The notes beneath the pieces are model-generated. The model did no database searches. It was not told the origin of the DNA and worked only from the letters and a program-made list of their open reading frames with translations. The translations under genes and the position numbers were made by a program. Shown here in pieces: positions 9,774 through 18,795 of a stretch of 64,000 nucleotides of DNA; the first letter of the stretch is position 1; every line of letters begins with the position of its first letter. This DNA is from Bradyrhizobium sp. AUGA SZCCT0283 (GTDB taxonomy: Bacteria > Pseudomonadota > Alphaproteobacteria > Rhizobiales > Xanthobacteraceae): NCBI RefSeq assembly GCF_018130385.1, contig NZ_JAFCLU010000009.1, positions 1 to 64,000 on the forward strand, written 5' to 3'.

Positions 9774-10761
9774 TGGGCAGCCGGAGAGCAAGCCAGGCGG
9801 GCCAAGTCGCGTTCGGAGCCACCTGGACATAGGCGTTGCCGCTGAGGCCGGCTTTGACGAAGTCGCGATAGGTGTCGAGCAGCTTCGGGTCGATGGCGAG
9901 CTTGACGCGGTACATCAGCTTCTGCCGCTCGTTCTGCGTCTCGACCGTCTTCGGCGTGAACTGCGCCTCGGCAGCGACGAAGGAGACAGTGGCGGGGAAT
10001 ACGGCGTTCGGAACCGAGTCGAGCACGATACGCGCCTGCGAGCCGAGTGCGATCCGGCCGCTCTCGCCGGTCGGCAGAAAGACGGTCATGTAGACGTCGG
10101 AAAGGTCGAGGATGGTGACCACGCGGCCGCCCGCGGCGACCACTTCGCCGGCCTGCACCAGCTTGTACTCGACACGGCCCGACACCGGCGTGTGCAATTC
10201 GGAATCGCTGAGCGTCGCCTCGATCTGCGCGACCTGGGCGTCGGCGGCCTCCCTGGCCGCATTGGCTTCGACCAGCGCCGCGCGCGCACCCTCGATTTGC
10301 GCGGCGGCGACGAGGCTTTGTGCCTGGCGCCGTTCGAGATCGGCCCTGGTTCCGGAGGACGTTTGCTCGAGACGGGTCGCACGCTGCATCTCGACCTCGG
10401 CGAGGTCGTACTCCGCCTTGCGGATGTTGATGTCGGCCTCGGCATGAGTGATGGCGGCGGCGGCGCGCTGAACTGCGGCCTTGGCGCCGGCAAGTTGTGC
10501 GCGCAGCTCCGCGGTATCGAGCGCGGCGATCAGCTCGCCCTTCTGGACGGCATCACCTTCCTTGACGCGGACTTGCGCCACCCGCCCGGGCAATTTGGAG
10601 GCGATGTCGACGCGCGTCGCTTCGATGCGGCCGTTGGCGGTCGCAAGCCCGACAGGGGTTTGCACCGCCATCACTTGCGTCCAGTAGATATATCCGCCTG
10701 CAGCGAGCGTAAGCAGGGCGGCGATAGCAAACACTGCGGGGCCACGCATGTTGGGCGCCAT
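9760..10761 (-). CDS. yhiI: HlyD-family periplasmic adaptor protein (YhiI-like)
   Basis: A 333-residue membrane-fusion protein: an N-terminal membrane anchor (VFAIAALLTLAAGGYIYW), a lipoyl half-motif (GRVAQVRVKEGDAVQKGE), a long coiled-coil hairpin and the second lipoyl half (HTPVSGRVEYKLVQAGEVV). It joins the RbbA/YhhJ inner-membrane pump to an outer-membrane channel, which is not encoded here. A longer frame reaches 10890, but the ATG at 10761 is preferred: it sits directly before the membrane anchor, has an AAAGGT ribosome site, and leaves the FixK box at 10825-10838 upstream of the gene rather than inside it. Confidence 0.9.
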   Translation of the reverse strand: MAPNMRGPAVFAIAALLTLAAGGYIYWTQVMAVQTPVGLATANGRIEATRVDIASKLPGRVAQVRVKEGDAVQKGELIAALDTAELRAQLAGAKAAVQRAAAAITHAEADINIRKAEYDLAEVEMQRATRLEQTSSGTRADLERRQAQSLVAAAQIEGARAALVEANAAREAADAQVAQIEATLSDSELHTPVSGRVEYKLVQAGEVVAAGGRVVTILDLSDVYMTVFLPTGESGRIALGSQARIVLDSVPNAVFPATVSFVAAEAQFTPKTVETQNERQKLMYRVKLAIDPKLLDTYRDFVKAGLSGNAYVQVAPNATWPAWLALRLPNVAG

Positions 10762-10824
10762 ACCTTTTTTTAGATCAACGGTCCGATCGAATGCTTTCAA
10801 TATCCTGAGATCGTCGGAACAGCC

Positions 10825-10838
10825 TTGAGTTAGCTCAA
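10825..10838. promoter_or_regulatory. FixK/FNR box before the HlyD-RbbA-YhhJ operon
   Basis: TTGAGTTAGCTCAA, a perfect TTGA-N6-TCAA palindrome 63 bases upstream of the yhiI ATG. The flanking G...C at the inner positions departs from the FixK consensus TTGAT/C-N4-A/GTCAA, so it may be a weaker site. Confidence 0.6.
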
Positions 10839-11240
10839 TGAGGGCAGCTCTTGGCTGGCCTTGTGGTAGACTTGGCAATGATTTGCCCAAGATTTGCCCA
10901 CCGCCCCTGACGCTCTCGCGGTTGGATTTTTCGCTGTAAGCGGTTGATCTGTAATGATCGGATTTTGGCCCAGTTGGGAAAATTCTTTTGAGAAATCACG
11001 AGGTGCGGCATGTCTCAATCAGCGGCTCTATCGGAGCCTGCTTTCATGGAGTATCTCGTCGTAGTCGGCACGCGCGCAGCCCGTTGCAGCAGGTTTTTCG
11101 GACTGATCCCCCTGCGAGGGCTGCTTCTTTATTTGGAAACAATTGCCAAGCTATTGAAATTGCTAGAGGCCACTTTTAGCCTTTTTTCCAAAGGCGCTTT
11201 GAAATCGTTGAACAATCAAACTGATTTTGATTCCGCCATT

Positions 11241-11270
11241 CGGAGGTTCGATCCCCTCCCGCCCCAGCCA
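11241..11270 (+). tRNA. 3' end fragment of a tRNA-like sequence (possible attachment-site scar)
   Basis: The sequence has GGAGG, a TTCGATC T-loop, CCTCC, then CGCCCCA and GCCA, the look of a T-arm plus acceptor strand. No matching 5' acceptor strand, D-arm or anticodon arm is found in the preceding 100 bases, so it is not a functional tRNA. A 3' tRNA end left in an intergenic region is what integrative elements leave at attachment sites. The loop is one base off an ideal T-arm, so the call is tentative. Confidence 0.35.
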
Positions 11271-11547
11271 ATTGATATTGCTCGTCAAATCGTACTTTGT
11301 TCCGGCGCTTCTTCTGAACGTTTTTGCCGCTCTCATCGAACCCAGGTGCGCTTTATCCTTTGTTTCTGCACCTTCACGCCATGAGATACGGCGCGCAGAT
11401 CAACTGGTACAGGTCGATTACGTGCTCGTCGTAGATTAGGATATTGCAGCGTGCAATTCGGACTCTCTGAGACATTGGATGGGTACCAGTTTGGAGCTGA
11501 AATCGCTTTTTGGGCGATGAGCACCAGCAGCCGATGCGACTCTATTG

Positions 11548-11574
11548 CGGGCCCGGCAGGAGTTGAACCTGCAA
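11548..11574 (-). tRNA. Second tRNA-like T-arm fragment, minus strand
   Basis: On the minus strand GCAGG-TTCAACT-CCTGC forms a perfect T-arm followed by CGGGCCC, like an acceptor 3' strand. Upstream on that strand there is a GGCCCG near 11620-11626 that could pair, but no D-arm or anticodon arm between them. I read it as a relic, not a working tRNA. From about 10840 to 11840 I see no other gene. Confidence 0.3.
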
Positions 11575-11841
11575 CGTCGCGGTTCGCGTATGTCCGGGGC
11601 AGGTCGGCTTCGTCGTCGTCACGGGCCGCCGCTCGCCATAAGCCGGATGTTCGGATCGGGGGTTTGAGGCGCTCCTCTGACTCGAACCCCGATGGCTACG
11701 CAATGTACGATTTCGCTCGATAGAGTTCTCCGGATAGTAGCAGTCAGTTTCTAAAGACATGGGCCTGGGCCATGCGGCGAAGCTGAAATGGTGGCAATTG
11801 GCCGCAAGCCCTCACAATGCAAAGCATCGTCAGGTCGTGGT

Positions 11842-12107
11842 CGCGATTATCCGTTTCGAGTATCGGGTCTCAGCCTCGGTGTTACGGCTGGAGCATCGGT
11901 CAGTCGGCTGGAAGGATGGGCGTCAGGCATAAGGCAGGTCAGTGACTTCGCCGGCACCTACAGCTCCGCCGGCAGCGGCGGCGCTTTCGTTGGCGGATAG
12001 GCGTTCGACTAGGAAACGAGAAGGGCGTGAAGATCGCTCTACAAGGGCCGAGAGCCGGAATGGAGTTCGCCGCGAAACTCACCGGGGTTGGGATTTCGCT
12101 GAAGTGA
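11842..12107 (+). pseudogene. Frameshifted remnant of a small conserved exported protein
   Basis: One frame reads VSGLSLGVTAGASVSRLEGW...DFAGTYSSAGSGGAFVGG and ends at TAG 11998. A second frame picks up at once with GVRLGNEKGVKIALQGPRAG and runs to a TGA at 12105-12107 (GVGISLK). Together they resemble a glycine-rich beta-strand domain of small rhizobial exported proteins of unknown function, broken by a frameshift near 11997. The N-terminal half with its signal peptide is not recognisable. The family name is not known to me with certainty. Confidence 0.5.
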
Positions 12108-12222
12108 GCCTGCTCGGCTGCTCCCGTTCTTGTTTCGGGAAGGCACTCTGGAGCGCGCGCCTAGAAGAAATACCCGATTTCACGCATCCCCGAAACGGCG
12201 GCCCGACGGGTCTTTCATTTGC

Positions 12223-12236
12223 TTGACTTAAATCAA
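12223..12236. promoter_or_regulatory. FixK/FNR box before the pfl operon
   Basis: TTGACTTAAATCAA matches the FixK consensus fully and lies 102 bases upstream of the pflB ATG. It predicts transcription of the pyruvate formate-lyase operon under oxygen limitation. Confidence 0.85.
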
Positions 12237-12338
12237 AGGTGGAGGTGTCAGCGCTCCGATGGTCAGGGCACGCGCCGAATTGCGACCTCAACATCGAGGG
12301 TATCCAAGCAACCAGTCTAAGCCGGTAGGAGATACACC

Positions 12339-14609
12339 ATGAAGGCAAGCGCAGCCCTGAGGAAGGAAGCCGATGCCGGTGATTGCTGGAATGGCTTTCG
12401 GCCTGGAGACTGGCTCAGCTCCATCAACGTTCGCGATTTCATCGTCCGTAACGTGACGCCCTACACGGGCGACGAAGCTTTTCTCGCCGGGCCATCGCAG
12501 CGCACCAAAGCCGTCTGGGCGAAATTGCAGCCGTACTTCACCGAGGAAAGAAAAAAGGGAGTGCTTGCAGTAGACGCTCAAACTCCCTCGACATTGCTTG
12601 CCCACAAAGCCGGCTATATCGATCGCGACAACGAAATCATCGTGGGTCTTCAGACTGACCAGCCCTTCAAGCGGGCGATTTTTCCCTTCGGCGGGTTGCG
12701 GATGGTCGAGGCGGGTCTCAAGGCCGCGGGCTTCGAGCCCGACCCGGCTGTCCACAAAGCTTTCACGAACTACCGAAAATCGCATAACGACGGCGTCTTC
12801 GACGCCTATACGCCCGAAATCATGAATTGCCGGCGGTCCGGGATCATCACGGGCCTGCCGGATGCTTATGGCCGCGGCCGCATTATTGGGGACTATCGGC
12901 GGGTCGCTCTTTACGGGATCGATCGGCTTCTCGAGGCCAAGCGTGCCGAGCGTAAACAGATCGACGGCATGTGGCCGAGCGATGACATCATCCGGCTGCG
13001 CGAGGAGCTATCCGACCAGATGCGCGCGCTCGAGGACCTTGCTTCGATGGCGAAGCTATACGGCCGCGACATATCGAAGCCCGCCTCCAATGCCCAGGAA
13101 GCATTCCAATGGACCTACTTTGCCTATCTTGGGGCGATCAAGGAGGCCAATGGGGCAGCAATGTCCATCGGACGCATATCAAGCTTCCTGGACATTTACA
13201 TCGAACGGGATCTGAAGGAGGGCGTTCTGGACGAAGGCAGAGCTCAGGAACTGTGGGATCAACTGGTTCAGAAGCTCCGCATCGTTCGTTTCCTGCGCAC
13301 GCCCGACTACGACGCGCTGTTCAGCGGGGACCCCTATTGGGCGACCGAGTGTGTCGGCGGTATGGATCTGGACGGGCGCACGCTGGTGACCAAGAGCAGC
13401 TATCGCATGCTGCACACGCTTTCAAATCTTGGCCCGGCACCCGAACCGAACATTACGGTTCTCTGGTCCAGCCATATGCCCGCAACATTCAAGCGCTACT
13501 GCGCCACGGTCAGCCGCGATACGTCCTCCCTTCAGTACGAGAACGACGATCTGATGCGTCCGTTCTGGGGTGACGATTACGGCATTGCCTGCTGCGTTTC
13601 GGCGATGCGCCTGGGCAAGCAGATGCAGTTTTTCGGCGCCCGCGTAAACCTGGCGAAGGCGCTGCTCTACGCGATCAATGGTGGCCGCGACGAGGTCTCA
13701 GGCGAACAGGTCGCCCCCGAAACGCTGCCGGTCGCGGGCGACTTCCTCGACTACGACGATGTGATGGCCAAGTTCGATACCACCATGGAGTGGCTGGCGC
13801 GCACATACGTCCACGCGATGAACTGCATCCACTACATGCACGACAAGTATTTCTATGAACGCCTGGAGATGGCTCTCCACGATCGTGACATTCTCAGAAC
13901 CATGGCGTTCGGCATCGCCGGCCTTTCGGTGGTTGCCGACAGCCTCAGTGCTATCAAGTACGGAAAGATCCGCGTCGCCCGCGATGCGAATGGATTGGTG
14001 GTTGACTATCAAAATGAGGGGAATAAGGCGACGCCGCAATTCGGCAACAACGACGACCGCGTTGATCAAATCGCGGCGGACATCGTCACCAGCTTCATGG
14101 GGAAGCTACGAAAGCACCCCACCTACCGCAACGCGACGCACACCCAGAGCGTGCTCACCATTACTTCGAACGTGGTGTACGGCAAGGCTACGGGTAACAC
14201 CCCCGACGGCCGCCGCAAGGGCGAGCCGTTCGGGCCGGGCGCAAATCCGATGCACGGCCGGGACAGCCATGGTTGGCTCGCCTCCTGCCTGTCGGTTGCA
14301 AAGCTTCCCTACAAGGACGCGCAGGACGGCATCAGCTACACGGTTTCCGTCGCTCCACAGAAGGCGCACTTGTCCGAGAGCCAGCTGATCGATGAAGCTG
14401 TCAAGGCGTTCGACCTCTACTTCGATCGAGGCGGGTTCCACATGAACCTGAACGTGATCGACAAGGACACGCTCGAGGACGCCATGAAGAATCCGGACAA
14501 GTACCCGCAGCTTACCATTCGAGTCTCCGGCTACGCCGTCAACTTCGTTCGTCTGACACCGGAGCAGCAGAGAGATGTGATCAGCCGCACTTTCCACGGC
14601 CAGATCTGA
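12339..14609 (+). CDS. pflB: Pyruvate formate-lyase (formate C-acetyltransferase)
   Basis: A 756-residue glycyl-radical enzyme that converts pyruvate and CoA to acetyl-CoA and formate without oxygen. It is a genuine PFL rather than a diol dehydratase relative: the catalytic pair Cys418-Cys419 (IACCVSAM) is at exactly the E. coli positions, and the radical site is RVSGYAV with Gly731. The start ATG has a good ribosome site, AGGAG, seven bases upstream. It heads an operon with its activase, an AAE-family transporter and a formate channel, under a perfect FixK/FNR box. The radical enzyme is destroyed by oxygen, so its presence implies a truly anaerobic or near-anoxic life phase. Confidence 0.97.
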   Translation: MKASAALRKEADAGDCWNGFRPGDWLSSINVRDFIVRNVTPYTGDEAFLAGPSQRTKAVWAKLQPYFTEERKKGVLAVDAQTPSTLLAHKAGYIDRDNEIIVGLQTDQPFKRAIFPFGGLRMVEAGLKAAGFEPDPAVHKAFTNYRKSHNDGVFDAYTPEIMNCRRSGIITGLPDAYGRGRIIGDYRRVALYGIDRLLEAKRAERKQIDGMWPSDDIIRLREELSDQMRALEDLASMAKLYGRDISKPASNAQEAFQWTYFAYLGAIKEANGAAMSIGRISSFLDIYIERDLKEGVLDEGRAQELWDQLVQKLRIVRFLRTPDYDALFSGDPYWATECVGGMDLDGRTLVTKSSYRMLHTLSNLGPAPEPNITVLWSSHMPATFKRYCATVSRDTSSLQYENDDLMRPFWGDDYGIACCVSAMRLGKQMQFFGARVNLAKALLYAINGGRDEVSGEQVAPETLPVAGDFLDYDDVMAKFDTTMEWLARTYVHAMNCIHYMHDKYFYERLEMALHDRDILRTMAFGIAGLSVVADSLSAIKYGKIRVARDANGLVVDYQNEGNKATPQFGNNDDRVDQIAADIVTSFMGKLRKHPTYRNATHTQSVLTITSNVVYGKATGNTPDGRRKGEPFGPGANPMHGRDSHGWLASCLSVAKLPYKDAQDGISYTVSVAPQKAHLSESQLIDEAVKAFDLYFDRGGFHMNLNVIDKDTLEDAMKNPDKYPQLTIRVSGYAVNFVRLTPEQQRDVISRTFHGQI

Positions 14610-14622
14610 ACGGAGGTGCATC

Positions 14623-15450
14623 ATGTCGACGGTGCAGATACTTGAACCCGGAAGTCGTTATGACCTCCGAGCGGGGATTTCACCCGACGCACCAGACGAA
14701 AGCCAGCTCAGGGATGAGGAGGGCGCGTTCGGGTATTGCCACTCCTACGAAACCTCGTCCCGATATGACGGGCCGGGTCTGCGCGTCGTGCTCTTCGTCT
14801 CCGGCTGCCTGTTGCGATGTACGTACTGCCACAATCCGGATACGTGGCATCTGAAGGACGGGACTTACGTTTCGGCCGATCATGTGCTCGGTCGCCTGGG
14901 TGATTTCGCGCCAGCACTTCTTCCGCTTGGCGGAGGACTCACCATTTCCGGCGGCGAGCCGATGGTGCAGCTTGCATTCACCCGGCGGATATTCGCCGGC
15001 GCGAAGGCATTGGGCCTGCACACGGCCATTGAGACCTCGGGATTCCTGGGGGATCGTGCCGACGAAAGCTACGTGTCGAACATCGATCTCGTCCTGCTCG
15101 ACATCAAAAGTTCGGATCCAGACACGTACCGGCGAGTGACGGGTCGTGACCTCGCGCCGACGCTGCGCTTCGCCGAGCGGCTGGCTTCGCTGTCGAAGCC
15201 GGTGTGGGTCCGCTTCACGCTCGTCCCCGGCGAGACCGACGATCCCGCCAACGTCGACGGCATCGCTCGATTCGTCGCGCCGATGAAGAACGTCGAGTGG
15301 GTCGAGGTTCAGCCGTTCCACCAGATGGGCGCCTTCAAGTGGAAGGCGCTGGGGCTCGACTACAAACTTCTCAATACCGCGCCTGCCAACCGGGAACTGA
15401 CGGACCGCGTCATTGGGCAGTTCCGCGCGGCAGGCTGCCGGGTGCGTTAA
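14623..15450 (+). CDS. pflA: Pyruvate formate-lyase activating enzyme (radical SAM)
   Basis: A 275-residue radical-SAM protein that installs the glycyl radical on PflB. The cluster motif CLLRCTYC (CxxxCxxC) near residue 64 and the SAM-binding GGEP motif (ISGGEPM) are intact, as are SSRYDGPGLRVVLF and the late VEVQPFHQMG block of PflA. It has about 30 extra N-terminal residues compared with E. coli PflA. It starts 13 bases after pflB with a GGAGG ribosome site, so the two are co-expressed. Confidence 0.95.
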   Translation: MSTVQILEPGSRYDLRAGISPDAPDESQLRDEEGAFGYCHSYETSSRYDGPGLRVVLFVSGCLLRCTYCHNPDTWHLKDGTYVSADHVLGRLGDFAPALLPLGGGLTISGGEPMVQLAFTRRIFAGAKALGLHTAIETSGFLGDRADESYVSNIDLVLLDIKSSDPDTYRRVTGRDLAPTLRFAERLASLSKPVWVRFTLVPGETDDPANVDGIARFVAPMKNVEWVEVQPFHQMGAFKWKALGLDYKLLNTAPANRELTDRVIGQFRAAGCRVR

Positions 15451-15480
15451 CCGACAACAGGGCTCCGGGGGAAACCAGAT

Positions 15481-17082
15481 ATGTTAGACCTTGCTCGCGA
15501 GATCATCGGCAGCCAGCCGATATTGACGGCGTTTCTCGCGATCGGGTTGGGCTACCTGGTCGGTCAGATCAGCATCGGCGGATTTTCCCTCGGCGTCGGC
15601 GCCGTTCTTTTCGTGGGCCTTGCCATCGGTGCGTTCGCGCCCAAAGCCCAGATCACGGGACCAATTGGCCTGACAGGACTGATCATGTTCCTGTATGGGA
15701 TCGGGATCCTTTACGGCAGGCAGTTCTTCGAAGGCATGGTCGGCGTCGGGCAGAAGTACAATCTGCTGGCGCTTGTCGCATGCCTGGCCAGCTTGTTGGT
15801 TGCGCTTGGGCTCGGACACGTCTTCGGTATCAAGATCGGACATACGCTCGGCATCTATGCTGGATCCATGACGAGCACCGCCACGCTCCAGGCTGCGCTC
15901 GACGTTGTGAAGAACAAGGATCCATCGATCGGCTATTCCATCGCCTACCCCTTCGGGGTGATCGGTCCCATCCTGTGCATTTACTTCATGACCCGGATCG
16001 TAAAGCCGAAATTTCCGGCTAAAGCGCAGCGGTTTCACATGGGCGAAATTTCGATCGGCCAAAGCCATGCCGGAAAGAGACTCGACGAACTGACGACGGG
16101 GGCGCTCAGCGGTGTACAGGTGACGATGGTTCGAAAGGGAGGGCACAATTTCGTTCCGACGGCCGATACCGTCTTGTCCACAGGGGATGCCATTCTCGTG
16201 GTCGCCGAGCAGAATGAAGCGATTGGCAGGGCGGCCGCCACGCTTGGAAAACTGGAGCCCGGCCGCCTGGCGAGCGACCGCGCTGATCTCGACTACATCA
16301 GAGTCTTTGTCGGGAAGGCCAGCGTGGTGGGAGTACCCCTCGCCAGTCTTCCGATGCCGGCCGGCTATCCAACCTACTTGTTGCATGTTCGTCGCTATGA
16401 TGCGGACCTCGTGCCGGGGCCCGACCTGATGCTCGAATTCGGCGACCGGGTAGGGGTACTGACGCCGCCTGACCGCAAGGAAGAGATTCGGCGCCACTTC
16501 GGCGACACGGTGAAGGCGGCGGCCGAATTCAGCTACGTCTCGCTCGGGGTCGGAATGGTTTTGGGGGTCTTGCTTGGGCTTATTCCGATTCCGATTCCTG
16601 GAGTAGGCGTTGTGACGCTCGGTATCGGAGGGGGACCGCTGATCGTCGCTCTCATTCTTGGCAAATTACGGCGCACAGGCCCCATGCTCTGGACCATGCC
16701 GTTACCAGCGAACATCGTCTTGCGAAACTTCGGACTGGCGATGTTTCTTGCAACGGTCGGCGTCAATGCAGGGCAGCCCTTTGTTCGAACCGTCGCCGAA
16801 TCCGGGCTTACGATGCTCTTTATCGGGGTTGCAGTTCTGCTGACGACTGTAGCCATCGTCTTGCTGGTGGGGCACTACATTCTGAGAATCCCGTACGACG
16901 ATCTAGTGGGCGTGGCATCCGGCGCAACAGGAAATCCGGCGATCCTCGTCTATTCGACCAAGATGGCGCCCACCGAACGGCCCGACATCGGCTACGCCAT
17001 GATCTTTCCTTCCATGACGCTGGTGAAGGTGATCGCAGCGCAGATCGTGGGGCTCCTCATGGTTGGCAGCAGCGCCGGCTAG
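15481..17082 (+). CDS. Aspartate:alanine exchanger (AAE) family transporter with two RCK_C domains
   Basis: A 533-residue membrane protein with the AspT layout: an N-terminal group of about five membrane segments, two central TrkA-C (RCK_C) domains (about residues 185-360, with motifs such as GDAILVVAEQ and FGDRVGVLTPPD), and a C-terminal group of about five segments. Known members exchange aspartate/alanine or export succinate. Position between pflA and focA, with a 30-base gap, suggests export of a fermentation acid such as succinate, acetate or pyruvate. The substrate is inferred from context only. Confidence 0.85.
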   Translation: MLDLAREIIGSQPILTAFLAIGLGYLVGQISIGGFSLGVGAVLFVGLAIGAFAPKAQITGPIGLTGLIMFLYGIGILYGRQFFEGMVGVGQKYNLLALVACLASLLVALGLGHVFGIKIGHTLGIYAGSMTSTATLQAALDVVKNKDPSIGYSIAYPFGVIGPILCIYFMTRIVKPKFPAKAQRFHMGEISIGQSHAGKRLDELTTGALSGVQVTMVRKGGHNFVPTADTVLSTGDAILVVAEQNEAIGRAAATLGKLEPGRLASDRADLDYIRVFVGKASVVGVPLASLPMPAGYPTYLLHVRRYDADLVPGPDLMLEFGDRVGVLTPPDRKEEIRRHFGDTVKAAAEFSYVSLGVGMVLGVLLGLIPIPIPGVGVVTLGIGGGPLIVALILGKLRRTGPMLWTMPLPANIVLRNFGLAMFLATVGVNAGQPFVRTVAESGLTMLFIGVAVLLTTVAIVLLVGHYILRIPYDDLVGVASGATGNPAILVYSTKMAPTERPDIGYAMIFPSMTLVKVIAAQIVGLLMVGSSAG

Positions 17083-17141
17083 GTGACCAAGGGGGCGGCG
17101 GAAGGTTAGCTCGTCGATGGATCAGGCACGGGAGACACGGC

Positions 17142-18014
17142 ATGGCTGATCGGGCATCTCCGCCGCAACTACCCATCTTCAATTTGAATGCTTACAGCCC
17201 GGCCGAAATTAAGGAGGCGATCGAGCAAGTCGGAGTCAAAAAGGCGAACCTTCCCTTTCTGGCTTCATTTATGCTGGCAGTGATCGCAGGGGGCAGCATT
17301 GGACTGGGCGCGCTTTACTATATCGTCATCGTCAGCGACGCGGAGCTGAGCTTCGCCACGGCGCGCGTGGTCGGCGGGCTGGTTTTTTCGCTCGGGCTGG
17401 CAATCGTTCTGGTTGGCGGAGCCGAGCTCTTTACGGGAAACAATCTGATCGTGATGGCTTGGGCGTCCGGAGACGTGTCTACGAGGGAGATGCTGCGCAA
17501 CTGGGTCGTCATCTATTTCGGTAACTTGATCGGTGCCGTCGGACTTGTAGTTCTGGTCTTCCTTTCGCATCATCTCGAAATGAATGGAGGTCGCGTAGGG
17601 CTGTCCATATTGAATACGGCTGTCGCGAAGATTCAGCCCGACGCCGTAACTTTATTCTTCAAGGGAGTTTTGTGTAACCTGCTTGTTTGCCTGGCAGTGT
17701 GGCTGGCGTATGCCGGCCGGTCGGTTACCGACAAGATTGTTGCGCTCATATTTCCGGTGTCGGCCTTCATAGCCGCCGGCTTTGAGCACTGCGTCGCCAA
17801 CATGTACTTCCTGCCTTTGGCCTGGTTGATGGCGCGAACAGGAAATGTCCCTCCTGATTTCGACGCGTCGGCCATAACTATATCGGGCATCATTCACAAT
17901 CTTGTGCCGGTCACGCTCGGCAATATCGTAGGTGGTGCCGGCCTCGTCGGCGCAATGTATTGGACTATCTATCGGGTCGCCTTCGGCAGGAACGGCAAGC
18001 GCGGTGCTACTTAG
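17142..18014 (+). CDS. focA: Formate/nitrite transporter family channel (FocA-like)
   Basis: A 290-residue FNT protein with six expected membrane segments. Family-typical features are an N-terminal helix (AYSPAEIKEAIEQVGVKKAN), GGAELFTGNN in the second repeat region, and AAGFEHCVANMYFLPLAW with the conserved His that gates the pore. It is last in the pfl operon, 59 bases after the exchanger, and would release the formate made by PflB. A nitrite or other monocarboxylate role is possible but less likely here. Confidence 0.93.
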   Translation: MADRASPPQLPIFNLNAYSPAEIKEAIEQVGVKKANLPFLASFMLAVIAGGSIGLGALYYIVIVSDAELSFATARVVGGLVFSLGLAIVLVGGAELFTGNNLIVMAWASGDVSTREMLRNWVVIYFGNLIGAVGLVVLVFLSHHLEMNGGRVGLSILNTAVAKIQPDAVTLFFKGVLCNLLVCLAVWLAYAGRSVTDKIVALIFPVSAFIAAGFEHCVANMYFLPLAWLMARTGNVPPDFDASAITISGIIHNLVPVTLGNIVGGAGLVGAMYWTIYRVAFGRNGKRGAT

Positions 18015-18143
18015 GGCAAAGGAGGATCATCCACAGCTCTGCCACACATCCCTGCTGCACGGGGTGCCGCGTTCAGATGGCCCCACATCTTTCGCCGCGG
18101 GGCGACCCAACCATTGGCGGCGGCTGCGTCCTGTGCGGAGGGG

Positions 18144-18626
18144 CTACGAGATCGCAATGATCTCGAGCTCTTGACCGGATGCACCGACGACATCGCCAAC
18201 AGCTTTGCCCATCAGAGACCTTGCCACTGGGGACACGAAGGAAATGGAGCCGGCCTTGGGGTCCGCTTCGTCCTCTCCCACGATATGATATTTCTGCACG
18301 CGTCCATCATTGCGCCTGAAAGTCACCGTGCTGCCAAAGCCGACAGTGTCAGTCGACGTCGGATTGGGGATGACCTGAGCCGTCCGAACCCGCGCCGCAA
18401 AGTAGCGCGCATCGCGCAAAGGGGTCGCTGCTTGCCGCCGCCGTTCATTCACGTCTTCGATCTTCTGCGCCGTCTCGTACGCTTCGCGAGCCTGTTGGAG
18501 CTGAAATTCCAGAGCCTTTAATCCCGCCTCCGTAACAAGGTTCGGATGAGGTGAAACCGGGCGGTCGGGAAGCAAAGTCTCCGACGCCGTTTCGGCACTG
18601 TCTTCCTTGGTGAAGGCAACGCTCAA
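18144..18626 (-). CDS. GreA/GreB-family transcription elongation factor
   Basis: A 160-residue protein with an N-terminal coiled coil (NLVTEAGLKALEFQLQQA...DVNERRRQAATPLRDARYFAAR) and the C-terminal FKBP-like Gre domain (VGFGSTVTF ... SISFVSPVARSLMGKAVGD). Gre factors rescue backtracked RNA polymerase. I start it at TTG 18624-18626 because AAGGAG lies eight bases before; the open frame extends to 18707 but that part is not conserved in character. It is a paralogue type often found besides the housekeeping greA. It converges on focA with about 130 bases between. Confidence 0.85.
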   Translation of the reverse strand: MSVAFTKEDSAETASETLLPDRPVSPHPNLVTEAGLKALEFQLQQAREAYETAQKIEDVNERRRQAATPLRDARYFAARVRTAQVIPNPTSTDTVGFGSTVTFRRNDGRVQKYHIVGEDEADPKAGSISFVSPVARSLMGKAVGDVVGASGQELEIIAIS

Positions 18627-18795
18627 GCTCGAAACTCCTTTTAAGCGAGATACGCAAAAAGCGGCCGACGACAAGCGCGCGGACTCGTCAAAGGAACTGT
18701 AGCGCAACGCTCAGCGACATTTACCAATCATACACCGCGGAGCGAGACGGGCGCCATTATCAAGCTACCTTTGTGAGTGCGCGCGGAATGTCGCA

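Noticed and set aside
11451..11723. 90-residue frame with a GPAGVEPATSR string
   Set aside because: This string is a common false translation of the reverse complement of a tRNA T-arm; the DNA is a tRNA-like fragment, not a protein gene.
11788..12000. Apparent 70-residue ORF taken alone as a gene
   Set aside because: It ends at a stop while the conserved sequence continues in another frame to 12107, so it is a frameshifted relic.
11280..12000. CRISPR array or phage attachment with repeats
   Set aside because: No regularly spaced direct repeats are present anywhere in the window; only tRNA-like fragments are seen.
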